Source: Salmonella bongori NCTC 12419 (lineage in GTDB: Bacteria; Pseudomonadota; Gammaproteobacteria; Enterobacterales; Enterobacteriaceae). Taken from it: a stretch of 64,000 nucleotides of DNA. The stretch spans positions 3,658,001 through 3,722,000 of the forward strand of contig NC_015761.1 in assembly GCF_000252995.1 (NCBI RefSeq), in the 5' to 3' direction. A program made the translations under genes and the position numbers. Of this stretch, positions 40,523 to 50,054 are shown piece by piece; the first letter of the stretch is position 1, and each line of letters opens with the position of its first letter. Under the pieces are notes generated by a model. The model worked only from the letters and a program-made list of their open reading frames with translations, was not told the origin of the DNA and did not search any database.

Positions 40523-42181
40523 TCCTATTCCCCAGAAAATCACCGCCAGCAGTTGCGGCGTAATAATGCGCAGAAACATGACTAACGGATAGACGGTCGC
40601 GTAAGAGAGCGCCGCCGCGCCGCTGGTGGCGTGCAGATTGTTAGCAAATGCCAGAGCAGGCGGATCGGTCATGGAGCCAGCCAACATCCCGCACAGTGTG
40701 AGGTAATTCATTTTGGCAAAAATTCGCGCCAGCAAACCGACGGTAATAAGCGGAATCGCGGTAATAAAAATACCATAGCCAATCCAGCTTAACCCTTCGC
40801 CCTGCGTCAACGTATCGACAAAGTCACCGCCGGATTTAAGCCCGACAACCGACAGAAATAAAACAATGCCTAACTCACGCAGCGCGAGGTTGGCGCTCGG
40901 CGGCATAAACCAGTACAGCTTACCGATACTGCCAATACGCCCCAAAATCAGCGCCATGATCAGCGGCCCACCGGCCAGCCCCAGTTTTAACGCGACCGGG
41001 AAGCCCGGCACAAATAACGGAATCGACCCAAGCAGAACCCCTAATCCGATGCCGATAAATACTGGCAGCATCTGCACCTGCTGGAGTTTTTGCTGGGCGT
41101 TGCCGACCATATCGGCTACCGCATCAATCGAGGCGGGTCGTCCCACCAGATTGAGAATGTCGCCAAACTGTAGGCTGGCGTCGCTGCTGGCGACCAGTTC
41201 AACGCCCGCGCGATTAAGGCGAGAGATAACGACGTCATAACGCTCTTTAAAGCGCAGATCGCGAATACGTTTGCCCAGCACTTTTTCGTTGGTAACCACC
41301 ACACGTTCGACGCGTAAATCCGTTCCTCGCGTCGACAGCGAGGTATCCACCTCCTTGCCGATCACCAGTTGCGCGTTATGCAAGTCAGCGGCCTGGCCGA
41401 CGAGGTGCAGCAGATCGCCCAACTGGATAATCGTCCCCGGCGACGGCACCATCAGTGTTTCGTCGCGTTTCAGGCGCGAGCAAATGATTTTATCGCTGTT
41501 CAGGATCGGCACATCCTGAATCGCCATATTATTGAGATTCGGGTTCTCGACACGGATATTTATGGTTTGAATCAATGAATGGCCGTTAGCGAGAGACGAT
41601 TCATGCTGCTGCGCTTCTGCCTCGACGTTAACGCGAAAAATTAACCGCATCAGCCACATGGTGAGCAATATACCGCAGATGCCAAACGGGTAGGCCATGG
41701 CATAACTCATCCCCATCTGATCCACAAAATCTATTGGCGTTCCCAGATCGCGCAGAATTTGCTGACCCGCCCCTAATGCGGGGGTATTAGTGACTGCGCC
41801 GGAGAAAATCCCCAGCACCACGGGCAGCGGAATAGAAAAAATTTTATGCAGAATGGCGGTGACCAACCCGCCGATAATCACGATCAGAACGGCAAACAAA
41901 TTCAGACGCAGCCCTGAAACGCGCAGCGAGGCGAAAAACCCGGGCCCCACCTGTATTCCGATGGTATAAACAAAAAGAATCAGGCCGAACTCCTGAATAA
42001 AGTGCAGCATATCGCTGCTTAACGTCACCCCTGCCTGATCGACAAAGTGGCCGACGATAATGCCGCCAAACAGCACGCCGCCAATACCCAGACCGACACC
42101 GCGCACTTTGATGTTGCCGATCCATAACCCGACAACCGCCACCAACGCCAGAACGCTGACCGTTAATGCGATATCACTCAT
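40520..42181 (-). CDS. yidE: YidE, AspT/YidE-family transporter
   Basis: 553 residues. Two AspT-type membrane halves (about 1-165 and 375-553, with GAVTNTPALGAGQQ and GMLAGSMTDPPALAFAN as matching repeat motifs) flank two RCK_C domains (about 195-280 and 285-370). Inner-membrane antiporter of unknown substrate. Confidence 0.93.
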   Translation of the reverse strand: MSDIALTVSVLALVAVVGLWIGNIKVRGVGLGIGGVLFGGIIVGHFVDQAGVTLSSDMLHFIQEFGLILFVYTIGIQVGPGFFASLRVSGLRLNLFAVLIVIIGGLVTAILHKIFSIPLPVVLGIFSGAVTNTPALGAGQQILRDLGTPIDFVDQMGMSYAMAYPFGICGILLTMWLMRLIFRVNVEAEAQQHESSLANGHSLIQTINIRVENPNLNNMAIQDVPILNSDKIICSRLKRDETLMVPSPGTIIQLGDLLHLVGQAADLHNAQLVIGKEVDTSLSTRGTDLRVERVVVTNEKVLGKRIRDLRFKERYDVVISRLNRAGVELVASSDASLQFGDILNLVGRPASIDAVADMVGNAQQKLQQVQMLPVFIGIGLGVLLGSIPLFVPGFPVALKLGLAGGPLIMALILGRIGSIGKLYWFMPPSANLALRELGIVLFLSVVGLKSGGDFVDTLTQGEGLSWIGYGIFITAIPLITVGLLARIFAKMNYLTLCGMLAGSMTDPPALAFANNLHATSGAAALSYATVYPLVMFLRIITPQLLAVIFWGIG

Positions 42182-42423
42182 CTTCTCTTCCCTGTGAGTA
42201 ACATTTCAATTTATAGGGATTATGACTGAAGCGTTAAAGCATATATATAGCATGACGCACATTCTCATGTTACAAAACCGCCCTGGCGCCTTTACTTATC
42301 GCCTCTGGTACTCATGATGTTGAACGCTGGCAAAATCGAAAGCGGTGTCGGCGAGATATTTATTACGCTCTTTCATGCGTACATTCCCCAAGGCTTCCCC
42401 TTAAGTGGAGTGTTTAAGCGCAC

Positions 42424-42451
42424 AAAAAAGCCCCGTCATCTCTGACGGGGC
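42424..42451 (-). terminator. ibpAB terminator
   Basis: gccccgtca / tgacggggc stem with a four-base loop and a run of T on the minus strand, 16 bases after ibpB. The rest of the 285-bp gap to yidE shows no gene. Confidence 0.9.
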
Positions 42452-42466
42452 AAGGCAAGGAGCTAA

Positions 42467-42895
42467 TTAGCTATTTAATGCGGAGCGTTCGTTAATAGCG
42501 ATACGCTGCGGAGGAATGGTTTCCGGTTCATTGCGGGTTAAGTCAATATGGAGCAGGCCGTTGGTAAACGTTGCGCCGGAAACTTCCATATTTTCAGCCA
42601 GCGTAAAGCTCAGGCTGAAAGGCTGCATGACCAGCCCCTGATGTAACCATTTCGGTTCTTTTTCCGGCTGTTCTGGCGTGCCTTTTACCGTCAGACGCGT
42701 GCCTTCCAGTTGAATATCCAGATCTTCCTGACGGAAACCGGCTAGCGCGAGGGTGATACGATAGTGGTTATCGTCGCTTTTTTCGATGTTATAGGGCGGG
42801 AAGCTCTGGCTTTCACCGCTGTTTTGCAACGCATTGGCCAGCTTGTCAAAACCGATCCATTGACGCAGAAGTGGGGATAAATCGTAGTTACGCAT
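42467..42895 (-). CDS. ibpB: IbpB, small heat-shock chaperone
   Basis: 142 residues from the ATG at 42895 (MRNYDLSPLLRQW), the standard length, with a gaaggag ribosome site; an ATG two codons earlier is possible. Alpha-crystallin domain at about 35-125 (HYRITLALAGFRQEDLDIQLE; MEVSGATFTNGLLHIDL). It binds aggregating proteins together with IbpA. Confidence 0.96.
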   Translation of the reverse strand: MRNYDLSPLLRQWIGFDKLANALQNSGESQSFPPYNIEKSDDNHYRITLALAGFRQEDLDIQLEGTRLTVKGTPEQPEKEPKWLHQGLVMQPFSLSFTLAENMEVSGATFTNGLLHIDLTRNEPETIPPQRIAINERSALNS

Positions 42896-43003
42896 AATCA
42901 TTTCTCCTTCTAAGAAGCGAGTTTTACTTTCACACTTCACGTGTGAATATGCTCCCTGACGGCGAGCATGGGATAACAGACCGCACAATGCGGTCTGACG
43001 GAA

Positions 43004-43417
43004 TTAGTTAATTTCGATACGGCGCGGTTTGTTCGCTTCCGGAATCACGCGCTCGAGTTCGATATATAACAACCCGTTGACCAGGTTTGCGCCGCGAACG
43101 TGGATGTTCTCCGCTAACTGGAACTTACGTTCAAAATTACGCTCGGCAATGCCCTGATACAGGTAAGAACGTTCTTTCTGGTCGTCCGCATGAGCGCCTT
43201 TTACTACCAGCAGATTATCCTGAGCAGTAATTTCCAGTTCGCTTTCAGCAAAGCCCGCAACGGCAATGGCGATGCGGTAATGGTTTTCATCTACCAGCTC
43301 AACGTTATACGGAGGGTAGCCACCATTACTCTGGCTCTGGTTATTTTCGAGCAGGTTGAACAGGCGATCAAAACCAATAGCAGAACGGTACAGTGGGGAT
43401 AAGTCGAAGTTACGCAT
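43004..43417 (-). CDS. ibpA: IbpA, small heat-shock chaperone
   Basis: 137 residues from the ATG at 43417 (MRNFDLSPLYRSAIG). Alpha-crystallin domain at about 38-125 with the C-terminal IxI-type tail RRIEIN. First gene of the operon, behind a sigma-32 promoter and a leader that can hide its ribosome site. Confidence 0.96.
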   Translation of the reverse strand: MRNFDLSPLYRSAIGFDRLFNLLENNQSQSNGGYPPYNVELVDENHYRIAIAVAGFAESELEITAQDNLLVVKGAHADDQKERSYLYQGIAERNFERKFQLAENIHVRGANLVNGLLYIELERVIPEANKPRRIEIN

Positions 43418-43517
43418 AATCATTAGCTCCTGAAATCAGCGAGAATGTCAGACCTTCCATCATGGACAGGCCAATATTGCCAGAACACCCATCAGGCGTG
43501 CTCTTCTCTTTACTACG
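43418..43517 (-). promoter_or_regulatory. ROSE-like RNA thermometer in the ibpA leader
   Basis: The last part of the roughly 100-base leader, ctcgctgatttcaggag, folds so that ctgaa/ttcag and ctc/gag pair and bury the AGGAG ribosome site. This is the known ROSE-type arrangement in enterobacterial ibpA. Structure was judged by eye. Confidence 0.65.
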
Positions 43518-43523
43518 TCTTAA

Positions 43524-43551
43524 AAATGGGTCTGATTACGTACTTTTCAAG
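43524..43551 (-). promoter_or_regulatory. sigma-32 promoter of ibpAB
   Basis: Minus-strand CTTGAAA, 14 bases, then CCCATTT match the heat-shock consensus (CTTGAAA-N13-17-CCCATnT) at every fixed position. Predicted start near 43517. Confidence 0.88.
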
Positions 43552-43726
43552 TGTTTTAATCCGACTTTTTTTTGCAGTTTATTGGCTATTGCATAGACTG
43601 GTTTGGACAGCACTGTTTGTTAAAGTGCGATGACTACCACAGTGCCACGTGCTGGTGATGTTATTTTTAGCAACGGATCGCTATAACTCATCATGCAAAC
43701 ACCGACAATCAATAGATGAATGGGTC

Positions 43727-44059
43727 ATGATAAAAAACGTGTTGTTAACGCTGATGATATGGAATGGGATGCTTTTATTAGGCGGTTGTTCAAGCGTCAT
43801 GTCGCACACTGGCGGTAAAGAAGGCACTTACCCTGGTACGCGCGCCAGCGCTACGATGATCGGTAATGATGAGACAAACTGGGGCACAAAATCATTGGCG
43901 ATGCTGGATATGCCATTTACCGCCGTACTGGATACGATTCTTCTGCCGTGGGATCTTTTCCGCAAAGACAGCTCGGTAAGATCGCGCGTTGAGAAAAGCG
44001 AGGAGGAGACGAAAATGACCAATGCCGTCATCCCCCCGGCCAGAATGCCCACTCCCTGA
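43727..44059 (+). CDS. yidQ: YidQ, small lipoprotein
   Basis: 110 residues from the ATG at 43727 (MIKNVLLTLMIWNG). Lipobox LLLGGC gives a lipidated cysteine. DUF1375-type mature part (GTYPGTRASATMIGND; FTAVLDTILLPWDLFR). Function unknown. Confidence 0.87.
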   Translation: MIKNVLLTLMIWNGMLLLGGCSSVMSHTGGKEGTYPGTRASATMIGNDETNWGTKSLAMLDMPFTAVLDTILLPWDLFRKDSSVRSRVEKSEEETKMTNAVIPPARMPTP

Positions 44060-44060
44060 T

Positions 44061-45287
44061 TTATCGCCCGGTTTCCGTCACCCATAGTTGGCGGAACCCT
44101 TTGACCTCTTCCATCCACGCGATGTGTCGCCCATCCGGTGAAAAAACAACTGCATCCGCGGAAGGCGGATTGCCGTGTCTGTCGGTTAAAAAATCGATCT
44201 TCCCACTTTGTGCATCGCAGCAGGCAATCCGGTTTTCCAGCACCATCCCCAGCCATTTCCCCGACGGGTGCCAGTTAAACGCTGATCGTACGCCGGACGT
44301 ATGATGCGTTAACTGCCGGGGCGCGCCTCCCTGTGGCGACATCAGCCACAATTGCGCCACGCCGTTATCGTCCCGCATCAAAAAGGCAATCGCCGTCGCC
44401 TGCGGATTACCGCGGACCCAATGACGCGGTACGTTAGTAAGCCCCGGATAAGCACGATGATGCGTAAACGTCAGACGCCTCTGTACCACGCCCAGCGGCG
44501 GCGACGGCAGGGTTGATTCGGTTCCCGCCAGCGGTGTGTCGCCGACCTGTTTCCAGCCGTATTCATCACGCGGTAAATCAACAATAAATAATTCAGGCAC
44601 TTTTTCGCCCGTCAGCGACAGCGTATCGCCAATAAAAGCAATTTGCCGATTGCCCACCCAACCTTCTTCATAGGCGCGGTTAATGTCATCGCTGCCAGGT
44701 CTCGGCGCAGGCGTCGTGCGGCTCACCAGCACGCACCAGTGGCTACCGCTGTATTCGCGCGGATGTTGAACCGGCACCGTTACCGGCCCATACGGCGCGG
44801 CAACGCCGACATTGCGCAGATCCAACGCCGGATCGCGCTCATGCAGAACGTGGTCATTATAGGTAAAACTCACTAGCTCGCCGTTCGGGCTAAACACATG
44901 GACATGGCTGCCGCCGCGCAGCGCGCCGGGAGTATATGGCGCAGTAATATCCATCGCATCGAGGTTAGTCACGCCCCCCGGCGTTGCAATAACGCCCCGG
45001 CGGTGGTGAAAATCATAATGCCACGTCTCATCAGGGTTTTCAGGGCCATGAATAAACACATAGTGATTGTCGGCAGGATGCACCGTCACCACGCCGACAT
45101 GCGCGCCCTGCACGGCGCGATAAATCACCTCCACTTCACCGGTATGCACATTGACACGCTCAATGGTCTTGCCCGTAAATGACGCGCCTGAAGGCCGTAC
45201 ATCAAAGACCAGCCACTGGCTGTCAGGCGTCCAGGTATTGGTATTAGTAAGCTGGTGATGACGTGGCGTAAAGGTGATTTGCTTCAT
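44061..45287 (-). CDS. yidR: YidR, beta-propeller-like protein
   Basis: 408 residues with several WD40/TolB-type blades (DSQWLVFDVRPSG; GELVSFTYNDHVL; FSPDGRHIAWMEEVKGFRQLW), no signal peptide. Resembles oligogalacturonide lyase-like propellers (DUF3748). Function unknown. Convergent with yidQ. Confidence 0.87.
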   Translation of the reverse strand: MKQITFTPRHHQLTNTNTWTPDSQWLVFDVRPSGASFTGKTIERVNVHTGEVEVIYRAVQGAHVGVVTVHPADNHYVFIHGPENPDETWHYDFHHRRGVIATPGGVTNLDAMDITAPYTPGALRGGSHVHVFSPNGELVSFTYNDHVLHERDPALDLRNVGVAAPYGPVTVPVQHPREYSGSHWCVLVSRTTPAPRPGSDDINRAYEEGWVGNRQIAFIGDTLSLTGEKVPELFIVDLPRDEYGWKQVGDTPLAGTESTLPSPPLGVVQRRLTFTHHRAYPGLTNVPRHWVRGNPQATAIAFLMRDDNGVAQLWLMSPQGGAPRQLTHHTSGVRSAFNWHPSGKWLGMVLENRIACCDAQSGKIDFLTDRHGNPPSADAVVFSPDGRHIAWMEEVKGFRQLWVTETGR

Positions 45288-45323
45288 GGGAGGTCCTGAT
45301 ACGAAACGATGACATCATCATAC

Positions 45324-45339
45324 TTCACACGGGCTTCAC
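45324..45339 (+). promoter_or_regulatory. CreB tag upstream of cbrA
   Basis: TTCAC-acgggc-TTCAC is a perfect match to the CreB-binding tag (TTCAC-N6-TTCAC), 47 bases before the cbrA start. cbrA is known as a CreB-regulated gene. Confidence 0.85.
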
Positions 45340-45385
45340 TTTCAGGCTTTAGCGTATCGTTATTTCAATCACGGCGAATGGAACG

Positions 45386-46456
45386 ATGGAACATTTTGAT
45401 GTAGCGATTATCGGCCTGGGCCCGGCCGGTTCCGCACTGGCGCGGCGGTTAAGCGGAAAGATGCGTATCGTGGCTCTGGATAAAAAACGTCAGTCCGGCA
45501 CCGGGGGCTTTACAAAGCCCTGCGGCGGTTTGTTGGCGCCAGATGCTCAGCGTTCTTTTATTCGTGACGGCATCACCCTGCCGGTAGACGTTATTGCTAA
45601 CCCACAAATTTTTAGCGTTAAAACGGTGGATGTGGAAGCGGCGCTGACCCGTCACTACCAGCGCAGCTATATCAACATTAACCGCCACGCTTTTGATTTA
45701 TGGATGAAGTCGCTTATCCCTGATGCGGTGCAGCTCTACCACGACAGTCTGTGTCGAAAAATCTGGCGTGAGGACGATAAATGGCACGTTATTTTTCGCG
45801 CCGACGGGTGGGAACAGCAAATTACCGCCCGTTACCTGGTTGGCGCTGACGGCGCGAATTCACTGGTGCGCCGTCATCTGTATCCGGGACATCAAATTCG
45901 TAAGTATGTTGCTATTCAGCAATGGTTTACAGAGCAGCATCCGGTACCGTTTTATTCCTGCATCTTTGATAATAATGCCACCGATTGTTATTCCTGGAGC
46001 ATCAGTAAAGACGGTTATTTTATCTTCGGCGGGGCTTACCCAATGAAAGACGGGCAGCAGCGTTTTGACGCGCTGAAGAAAAAGATGGCGGACTTCCATT
46101 TTCGCTTCGGCGCTCCGGTAAAAAGTGAAAAATGTACCGTCCTGTTTCCATCACGCTGGGCAGATTTTGTCTGCGGTAAAGAAAATGCATTTTTGATCGG
46201 CGAAGCGGCAGGGTTTATCAGCGCCAGCTCGCTGGAAGGCATTAGCTATGCGCTGGATAGCGCAGAAATCCTTAATAATGTCCTGAAGCAGCCTACAACC
46301 GACCCCAACGCGGCCTGGTGGCGGGCAACCCGGAAGCTTCGTCTCAAGCTGTATAGCAAAATCATCAAGAGCCGCTGTTTAACCTCGCCAGGGTTACGAA
46401 AATTGATCATGCAAAGCAATATCGCGCACATTCCGCTCAATGATACGTCGACGTAA
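45386..46456 (+). CDS. cbrA: CbrA, FAD-dependent reductase-like protein
   Basis: 356 residues. N-terminal FAD-binding motif IIGLGPAGSALARRL, a geranylgeranyl-reductase-like middle, and the second FAD motif FLIGEAAGFISASSLEG. E. coli CbrA (YidS) is linked to colicin M tolerance and is induced through CreBC. Confidence 0.9.
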   Translation: MEHFDVAIIGLGPAGSALARRLSGKMRIVALDKKRQSGTGGFTKPCGGLLAPDAQRSFIRDGITLPVDVIANPQIFSVKTVDVEAALTRHYQRSYININRHAFDLWMKSLIPDAVQLYHDSLCRKIWREDDKWHVIFRADGWEQQITARYLVGADGANSLVRRHLYPGHQIRKYVAIQQWFTEQHPVPFYSCIFDNNATDCYSWSISKDGYFIFGGAYPMKDGQQRFDALKKKMADFHFRFGAPVKSEKCTVLFPSRWADFVCGKENAFLIGEAAGFISASSLEGISYALDSAEILNNVLKQPTTDPNAAWWRATRKLRLKLYSKIIKSRCLTSPGLRKLIMQSNIAHIPLNDTST

Positions 46457-46458
46457 GC

Positions 46459-46530
46459 TTTACCCGATAAGCACTCGGGTATAGGCAGGCCGGATAAGAG
46501 GCTTTACGCCTCCCTCCGGCGCCTTCCACG
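46459..46530. repeat. REP/BIME element after cbrA
   Basis: aggcaggccggataagaggc and gcctccctccggcgcc arms lie between the convergent cbrA and ccmH. They mark the join between the E. coli-like backbone and the ccm/tor block. Confidence 0.65.
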
Positions 46531-46531
46531 C

Positions 46532-47572
46532 TTACCTGCCCTGCTGCGCCATCGCCTGCCGGATACTGCGCTCAATCACCGCGCGCCGGGTATCGTCTGC
46601 CGGCAGCAGTTTCAGCATCATCTTCCAGGCCGCCACCGCCTCGCCAAAGCGCTGCTGCTCAAAGGCGTTAAACGCATACAGGCTTAACACCCGCACGCTG
46701 GCGTGGTCACTTCTCACCAGCTGGCGCAGCAACTCCCCGCCGCGCCGGTTATCCTCCGGGTCGGACGACCGCGTCAGGGCTTCAGCATAGCCTGACGCCG
46801 CATCGCTGTTTTTCGGATCCAGGCGGTAGGCGTTCGCATAAGCCTCTGTGGCGGTACTGGCATTACCCAGTACCATACCGGTGCGCCCCAGCATGAGCCA
46901 GCCCTCAACGTTGCCGGCATCCTTTTGCAGGCGGGTCCGCAGCCCCAGCGCCAGCCGCGCCATCTCCTCTTCATCCAGCGGCTGCGCCTGCGGGTCCAGC
47001 GCCCGCGCCAGCAGCCCCGGCGTCTGCGCCGTTGCCTGCTGCCAGTTCCTGACCTGCTGATAGCTGCCGGTCAGGGAGTAACTGGTGGCGGCCACCCCCA
47101 GCGCGATAACCACGCCCGGAAGATACATCCCCACGCCTGCGCGTGGTCCCGCCGCAGGAATGCCGCCGGCAAAGACGTCCTGCCGGATACGTACCCGGCG
47201 TCGCGTCCGGGCGAAAATCACCCAGCCGCCAGCGCCCGTCGCCACCAGTGGCAATACCCATAACAGAACAGTCAGCGGAGTTAATGGCGGATCATAAGTA
47301 ATGAAGTTGCCGTAGCGGGCCACCATATAATCGACAATTTCCTGCCTGCTCCTGCCTTCCTGCATCAGTTCATAGACTTTTTGCCGCAGGTCGGTCGCAA
47401 TCATGGAATCAGAGTCCGCAATGCTGTTGTTCTGGCATTTCGGGCAGCGCAGCTGCTCCGTGAGCTGGCGGAACTGCTGCTCCTGCGCCTCGTCTTTAAA
47501 CGGCATCACGTCGATGGTTGCCAGCGCTGACCCGGAGATAACCAGCATCAGCACGCCCAGTAAAAACCTCAT
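46532..47572 (-). CDS. ccmH: CcmH, cytochrome c maturation (CcmH-CcmI fusion)
   Basis: 346 residues. Signal peptide, then a CcmH domain with the redox motif LRCPKCQ (about residues 42-46), a membrane helix at about 100-120, and a CcmI-like TPR part (NVEGWLMLGRTGMVLGNAST). It reduces apocytochrome cysteines and delivers the apoprotein. Overlaps dsbE by four bases. Confidence 0.94.
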   Translation of the reverse strand: MRFLLGVLMLVISGSALATIDVMPFKDEAQEQQFRQLTEQLRCPKCQNNSIADSDSMIATDLRQKVYELMQEGRSRQEIVDYMVARYGNFITYDPPLTPLTVLLWVLPLVATGAGGWVIFARTRRRVRIRQDVFAGGIPAAGPRAGVGMYLPGVVIALGVAATSYSLTGSYQQVRNWQQATAQTPGLLARALDPQAQPLDEEEMARLALGLRTRLQKDAGNVEGWLMLGRTGMVLGNASTATEAYANAYRLDPKNSDAASGYAEALTRSSDPEDNRRGGELLRQLVRSDHASVRVLSLYAFNAFEQQRFGEAVAAWKMMLKLLPADDTRRAVIERSIRQAMAQQGR

Positions 47573-48126
47573 TGCGCGGCCTCCCGGCTGTATTTATCCC
47601 ACAGCGGTTTCAGTTCACTTTCCCATACCCGGGCGTTCAAATCGCCGGCATGGCGATAGCGGATAATCCCGTTGCCGTCGATGAGGAAGGTTTCCGGCGC
47701 GCCGTACACGCCCAGGTCCAGCCCCAGCATCCCGTCGCTGTCAGACAGGCTCAGCGCATACGGGTTACCTAACTCCTTTAACCAGACGATGGCCTTTTGC
47801 CGGTCATCCTTATAGTTAAGCCCGACCACCCGCACGCCCTGCGCTGCAAGCTGGTTAAGGTACTGGTGTTCAGCGCGGCAGGTGGGGCACCAGGTCGCCC
47901 AGACGTTAAGCAGCACCGGTTTCCCCTGCGTCAGCACCTCCGCCTGATAGTACCGGCCTGGTGTCTCCAGCGACTCCAGGCGGAACGCCGGCACCGGCCT
48001 GCCAACCAGCGCCGATTCGAGATGCGCCGGATCATCCCCCTCAGCGTTGCGCGCTAACTGCCACAGCAGCGCCGCGGCAATCAGCAGAAAAATCAGTAAC
48101 GGCAATAACAGTACGTTGCGTTTCAT
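47569..48126 (-). CDS. dsbE: CcmG/DsbE, thioredoxin-like periplasmic reductase
   Basis: 185 residues. N-terminal membrane anchor (VLLLPLLIFLLIAAALLWQL), thioredoxin fold with active site WCPTC in NVWATWCPTCRAEH. It passes electrons to CcmH. Four-base overlaps with both neighbours. Confidence 0.95.
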   Translation of the reverse strand: MKRNVLLLPLLIFLLIAAALLWQLARNAEGDDPAHLESALVGRPVPAFRLESLETPGRYYQAEVLTQGKPVLLNVWATWCPTCRAEHQYLNQLAAQGVRVVGLNYKDDRQKAIVWLKELGNPYALSLSDSDGMLGLDLGVYGAPETFLIDGNGIIRYRHAGDLNARVWESELKPLWDKYSREAAQ

Positions 48127-50054
48127 ACGGCCTCCGGCGACGGTTTACGGCGGCGGTAGCGCGGGTCCGCCAGGCACAGCAGCCCGCCCAGCGCCATCAG
48201 TATGCCACCAGCCCAAATCCAGCGAATAAACGGTTTGTAATACAGGCGTACGGCCCATGCGCCGTTATCCAGCTCCTCGCCGAGCGCGGCGTACAGGTCG
48301 CGGGTCAGCCCGCCGTCAATCGCCGCCTCGGTCATCACCATCCGGCTGGTGTTGTAGAGGCGTTTCTCCGCATGGAGCACCGCCTCCGGCTCCCCGTCGC
48401 GCGTCACCCCGATAATGGCCACCCCGCCGCGGTAGTTGGGCCCGGTGATGTCCCGCACCTCCCGGAAGGTGAACCGGTAGTGGTGGATATCCACGCTGTC
48501 GCCCGCCCGCATCCGCACGTCCCGCTCCACGCTGTAATTCTGGCTGAAGGCGATGCCGGTAATCGTCACCGCCAGCCCGAGGTGCGCCGCCACCATCCCC
48601 CAGTAGCTGAGGGGCGTTTTCGTGCCGCGGGACAGGCGCTGTACGGCTTCGGCCACCGCCAGCACAACAATCCAGCAGGCCATCGCCATCCCCACCGCCG
48701 TCATGGCGATGATGTTATCTTCCAGTAGCCATGGCAAAAGTACCGACAGCGCCAGGGTAGTGACAACGGCAGCCAGCAGCAGCGTTCTGATTTTACGTGG
48801 CCTGTCACGGCCCCAGCGCACCAGAGGCCCAATCCCCAGCAGCAGGGCAAACGGCGCCATCAGCCAGGTGAACATGGTATTGAAAAACGGTTCGCCAATC
48901 GAAATGCTGCCCAGCCCCAGCTGTTTGTGTACCAGCGGCAGCAGCGTGCCCAGCAGCACCACCAGCATGGCGGCCATCAGCAGCACGTTATTAGCCAGCA
49001 GCAGCGACTCCCGCGACCACAGGGCATTGTTTACCCGGGAACGCACCTTATGTCCGCGCGCGGCGAACAGCAGCAGCGAACCGCCTGTCACCAGCACCAT
49101 AAAGGCGAGGATGAACATGCCGCGCGACGGGTCGGAGGCGAAGGCGTGGACCGACACCAGCACGCCCGAGCGCACCAGGAAGGTGCCCAGCAGACAGAGC
49201 GAGAAGGCGCAGATGGCCAGCAGCAGCGTCCACGCCTTAAAGCTGGCGCGCTGTTCGGTGACCGCCAGCGAGTGTATCAGCGCGGTGCCTGCCAGCCACG
49301 GCATAAAGGAGGCGTTTTCAACCGGGTCCCAGAACCACCAGCCGCCCCAGCCGAGCTCGTAATAGGCCCATGCGGAGCCGAGCACGATACCCAGCGTCAG
49401 GAAAATCCACGCCGCCAGCGTCCAGGGACGCGAGAAACGGGCAAAGGTGCTGTCCAGCCGCCCGCTCAGCAACGCGGCAATGGCAAAGGCAAAGGCCACC
49501 GAGAAGCCGACATAGCCCATATACAGCAGCGGCGGGTGGAAAATCAGCCCCGGATCCTGCAGCAGAGGATTCAGATCGCGCCCTTCCACCGGAAAGTCCG
49601 GCAACGTGCGGGCGAACGGGCTGGAGGTAAAGAGGATGAACAGCAGAAACCCGGCGCTCACCATCCCCATCACCGCCAGTACGCGGGCCACAATATCCGG
49701 CGGCATGGACTTGCTGAACAACGCCACCGCAAACGTCCAGCCGCTCATCAGCAAGACCCATAACAGCAGCGAACCTTCGTGCGCCCCCCAGGTGGCGGCC
49801 ACCCGGTACCAGACAGGAAGCTGCGTGTTCGAGTTGCTGGCGACGTAGAGCACCGTGAAGTCGTTAACCACAAAGGCGTGTACCAGCACGGCAAACGCGC
49901 CCGCCACACAAAGAAACAGCAGCCAGGAAAACAGCCTGGCTGACGCCATCATGCGCGCATCGCCGCGCGCCACGCCCCATAACGGATACACGGACAGCAG
50001 TAACGCCACCCCGAGCGCCAGGCACAGCAGCCCGTTGCCGGCTTCAGGCATCAT
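48123..50054 (-). CDS. ccmF: CcmF, heme lyase subunit
   Basis: 643 residues, many membrane helices, with the heme-handling tryptophan-rich WWD signature GWGGWWFWDPVENASFMPWL. It attaches heme from CcmE to apocytochrome with CcmH. Overlaps ccmE and dsbE by four bases each. Confidence 0.96.
   Translation of the reverse strand: MMPEAGNGLLCLALGVALLLSVYPLWGVARGDARMMASARLFSWLLFLCVAGAFAVLVHAFVVNDFTVLYVASNSNTQLPVWYRVAATWGAHEGSLLLWVLLMSGWTFAVALFSKSMPPDIVARVLAVMGMVSAGFLLFILFTSSPFARTLPDFPVEGRDLNPLLQDPGLIFHPPLLYMGYVGFSVAFAFAIAALLSGRLDSTFARFSRPWTLAAWIFLTLGIVLGSAWAYYELGWGGWWFWDPVENASFMPWLAGTALIHSLAVTEQRASFKAWTLLLAICAFSLCLLGTFLVRSGVLVSVHAFASDPSRGMFILAFMVLVTGGSLLLFAARGHKVRSRVNNALWSRESLLLANNVLLMAAMLVVLLGTLLPLVHKQLGLGSISIGEPFFNTMFTWLMAPFALLLGIGPLVRWGRDRPRKIRTLLLAAVVTTLALSVLLPWLLEDNIIAMTAVGMAMACWIVVLAVAEAVQRLSRGTKTPLSYWGMVAAHLGLAVTITGIAFSQNYSVERDVRMRAGDSVDIHHYRFTFREVRDITGPNYRGGVAIIGVTRDGEPEAVLHAEKRLYNTSRMVMTEAAIDGGLTRDLYAALGEELDNGAWAVRLYYKPFIRWIWAGGILMALGGLLCLADPRYRRRKPSPEAV

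Noticed and set aside
48622..49763. Long plus-strand ORFs (246 and 278 codons) opposite ccmF
   Set aside because: Gln/Arg/Ser-rich low-complexity text typical of the antisense strand of GC-rich membrane genes.
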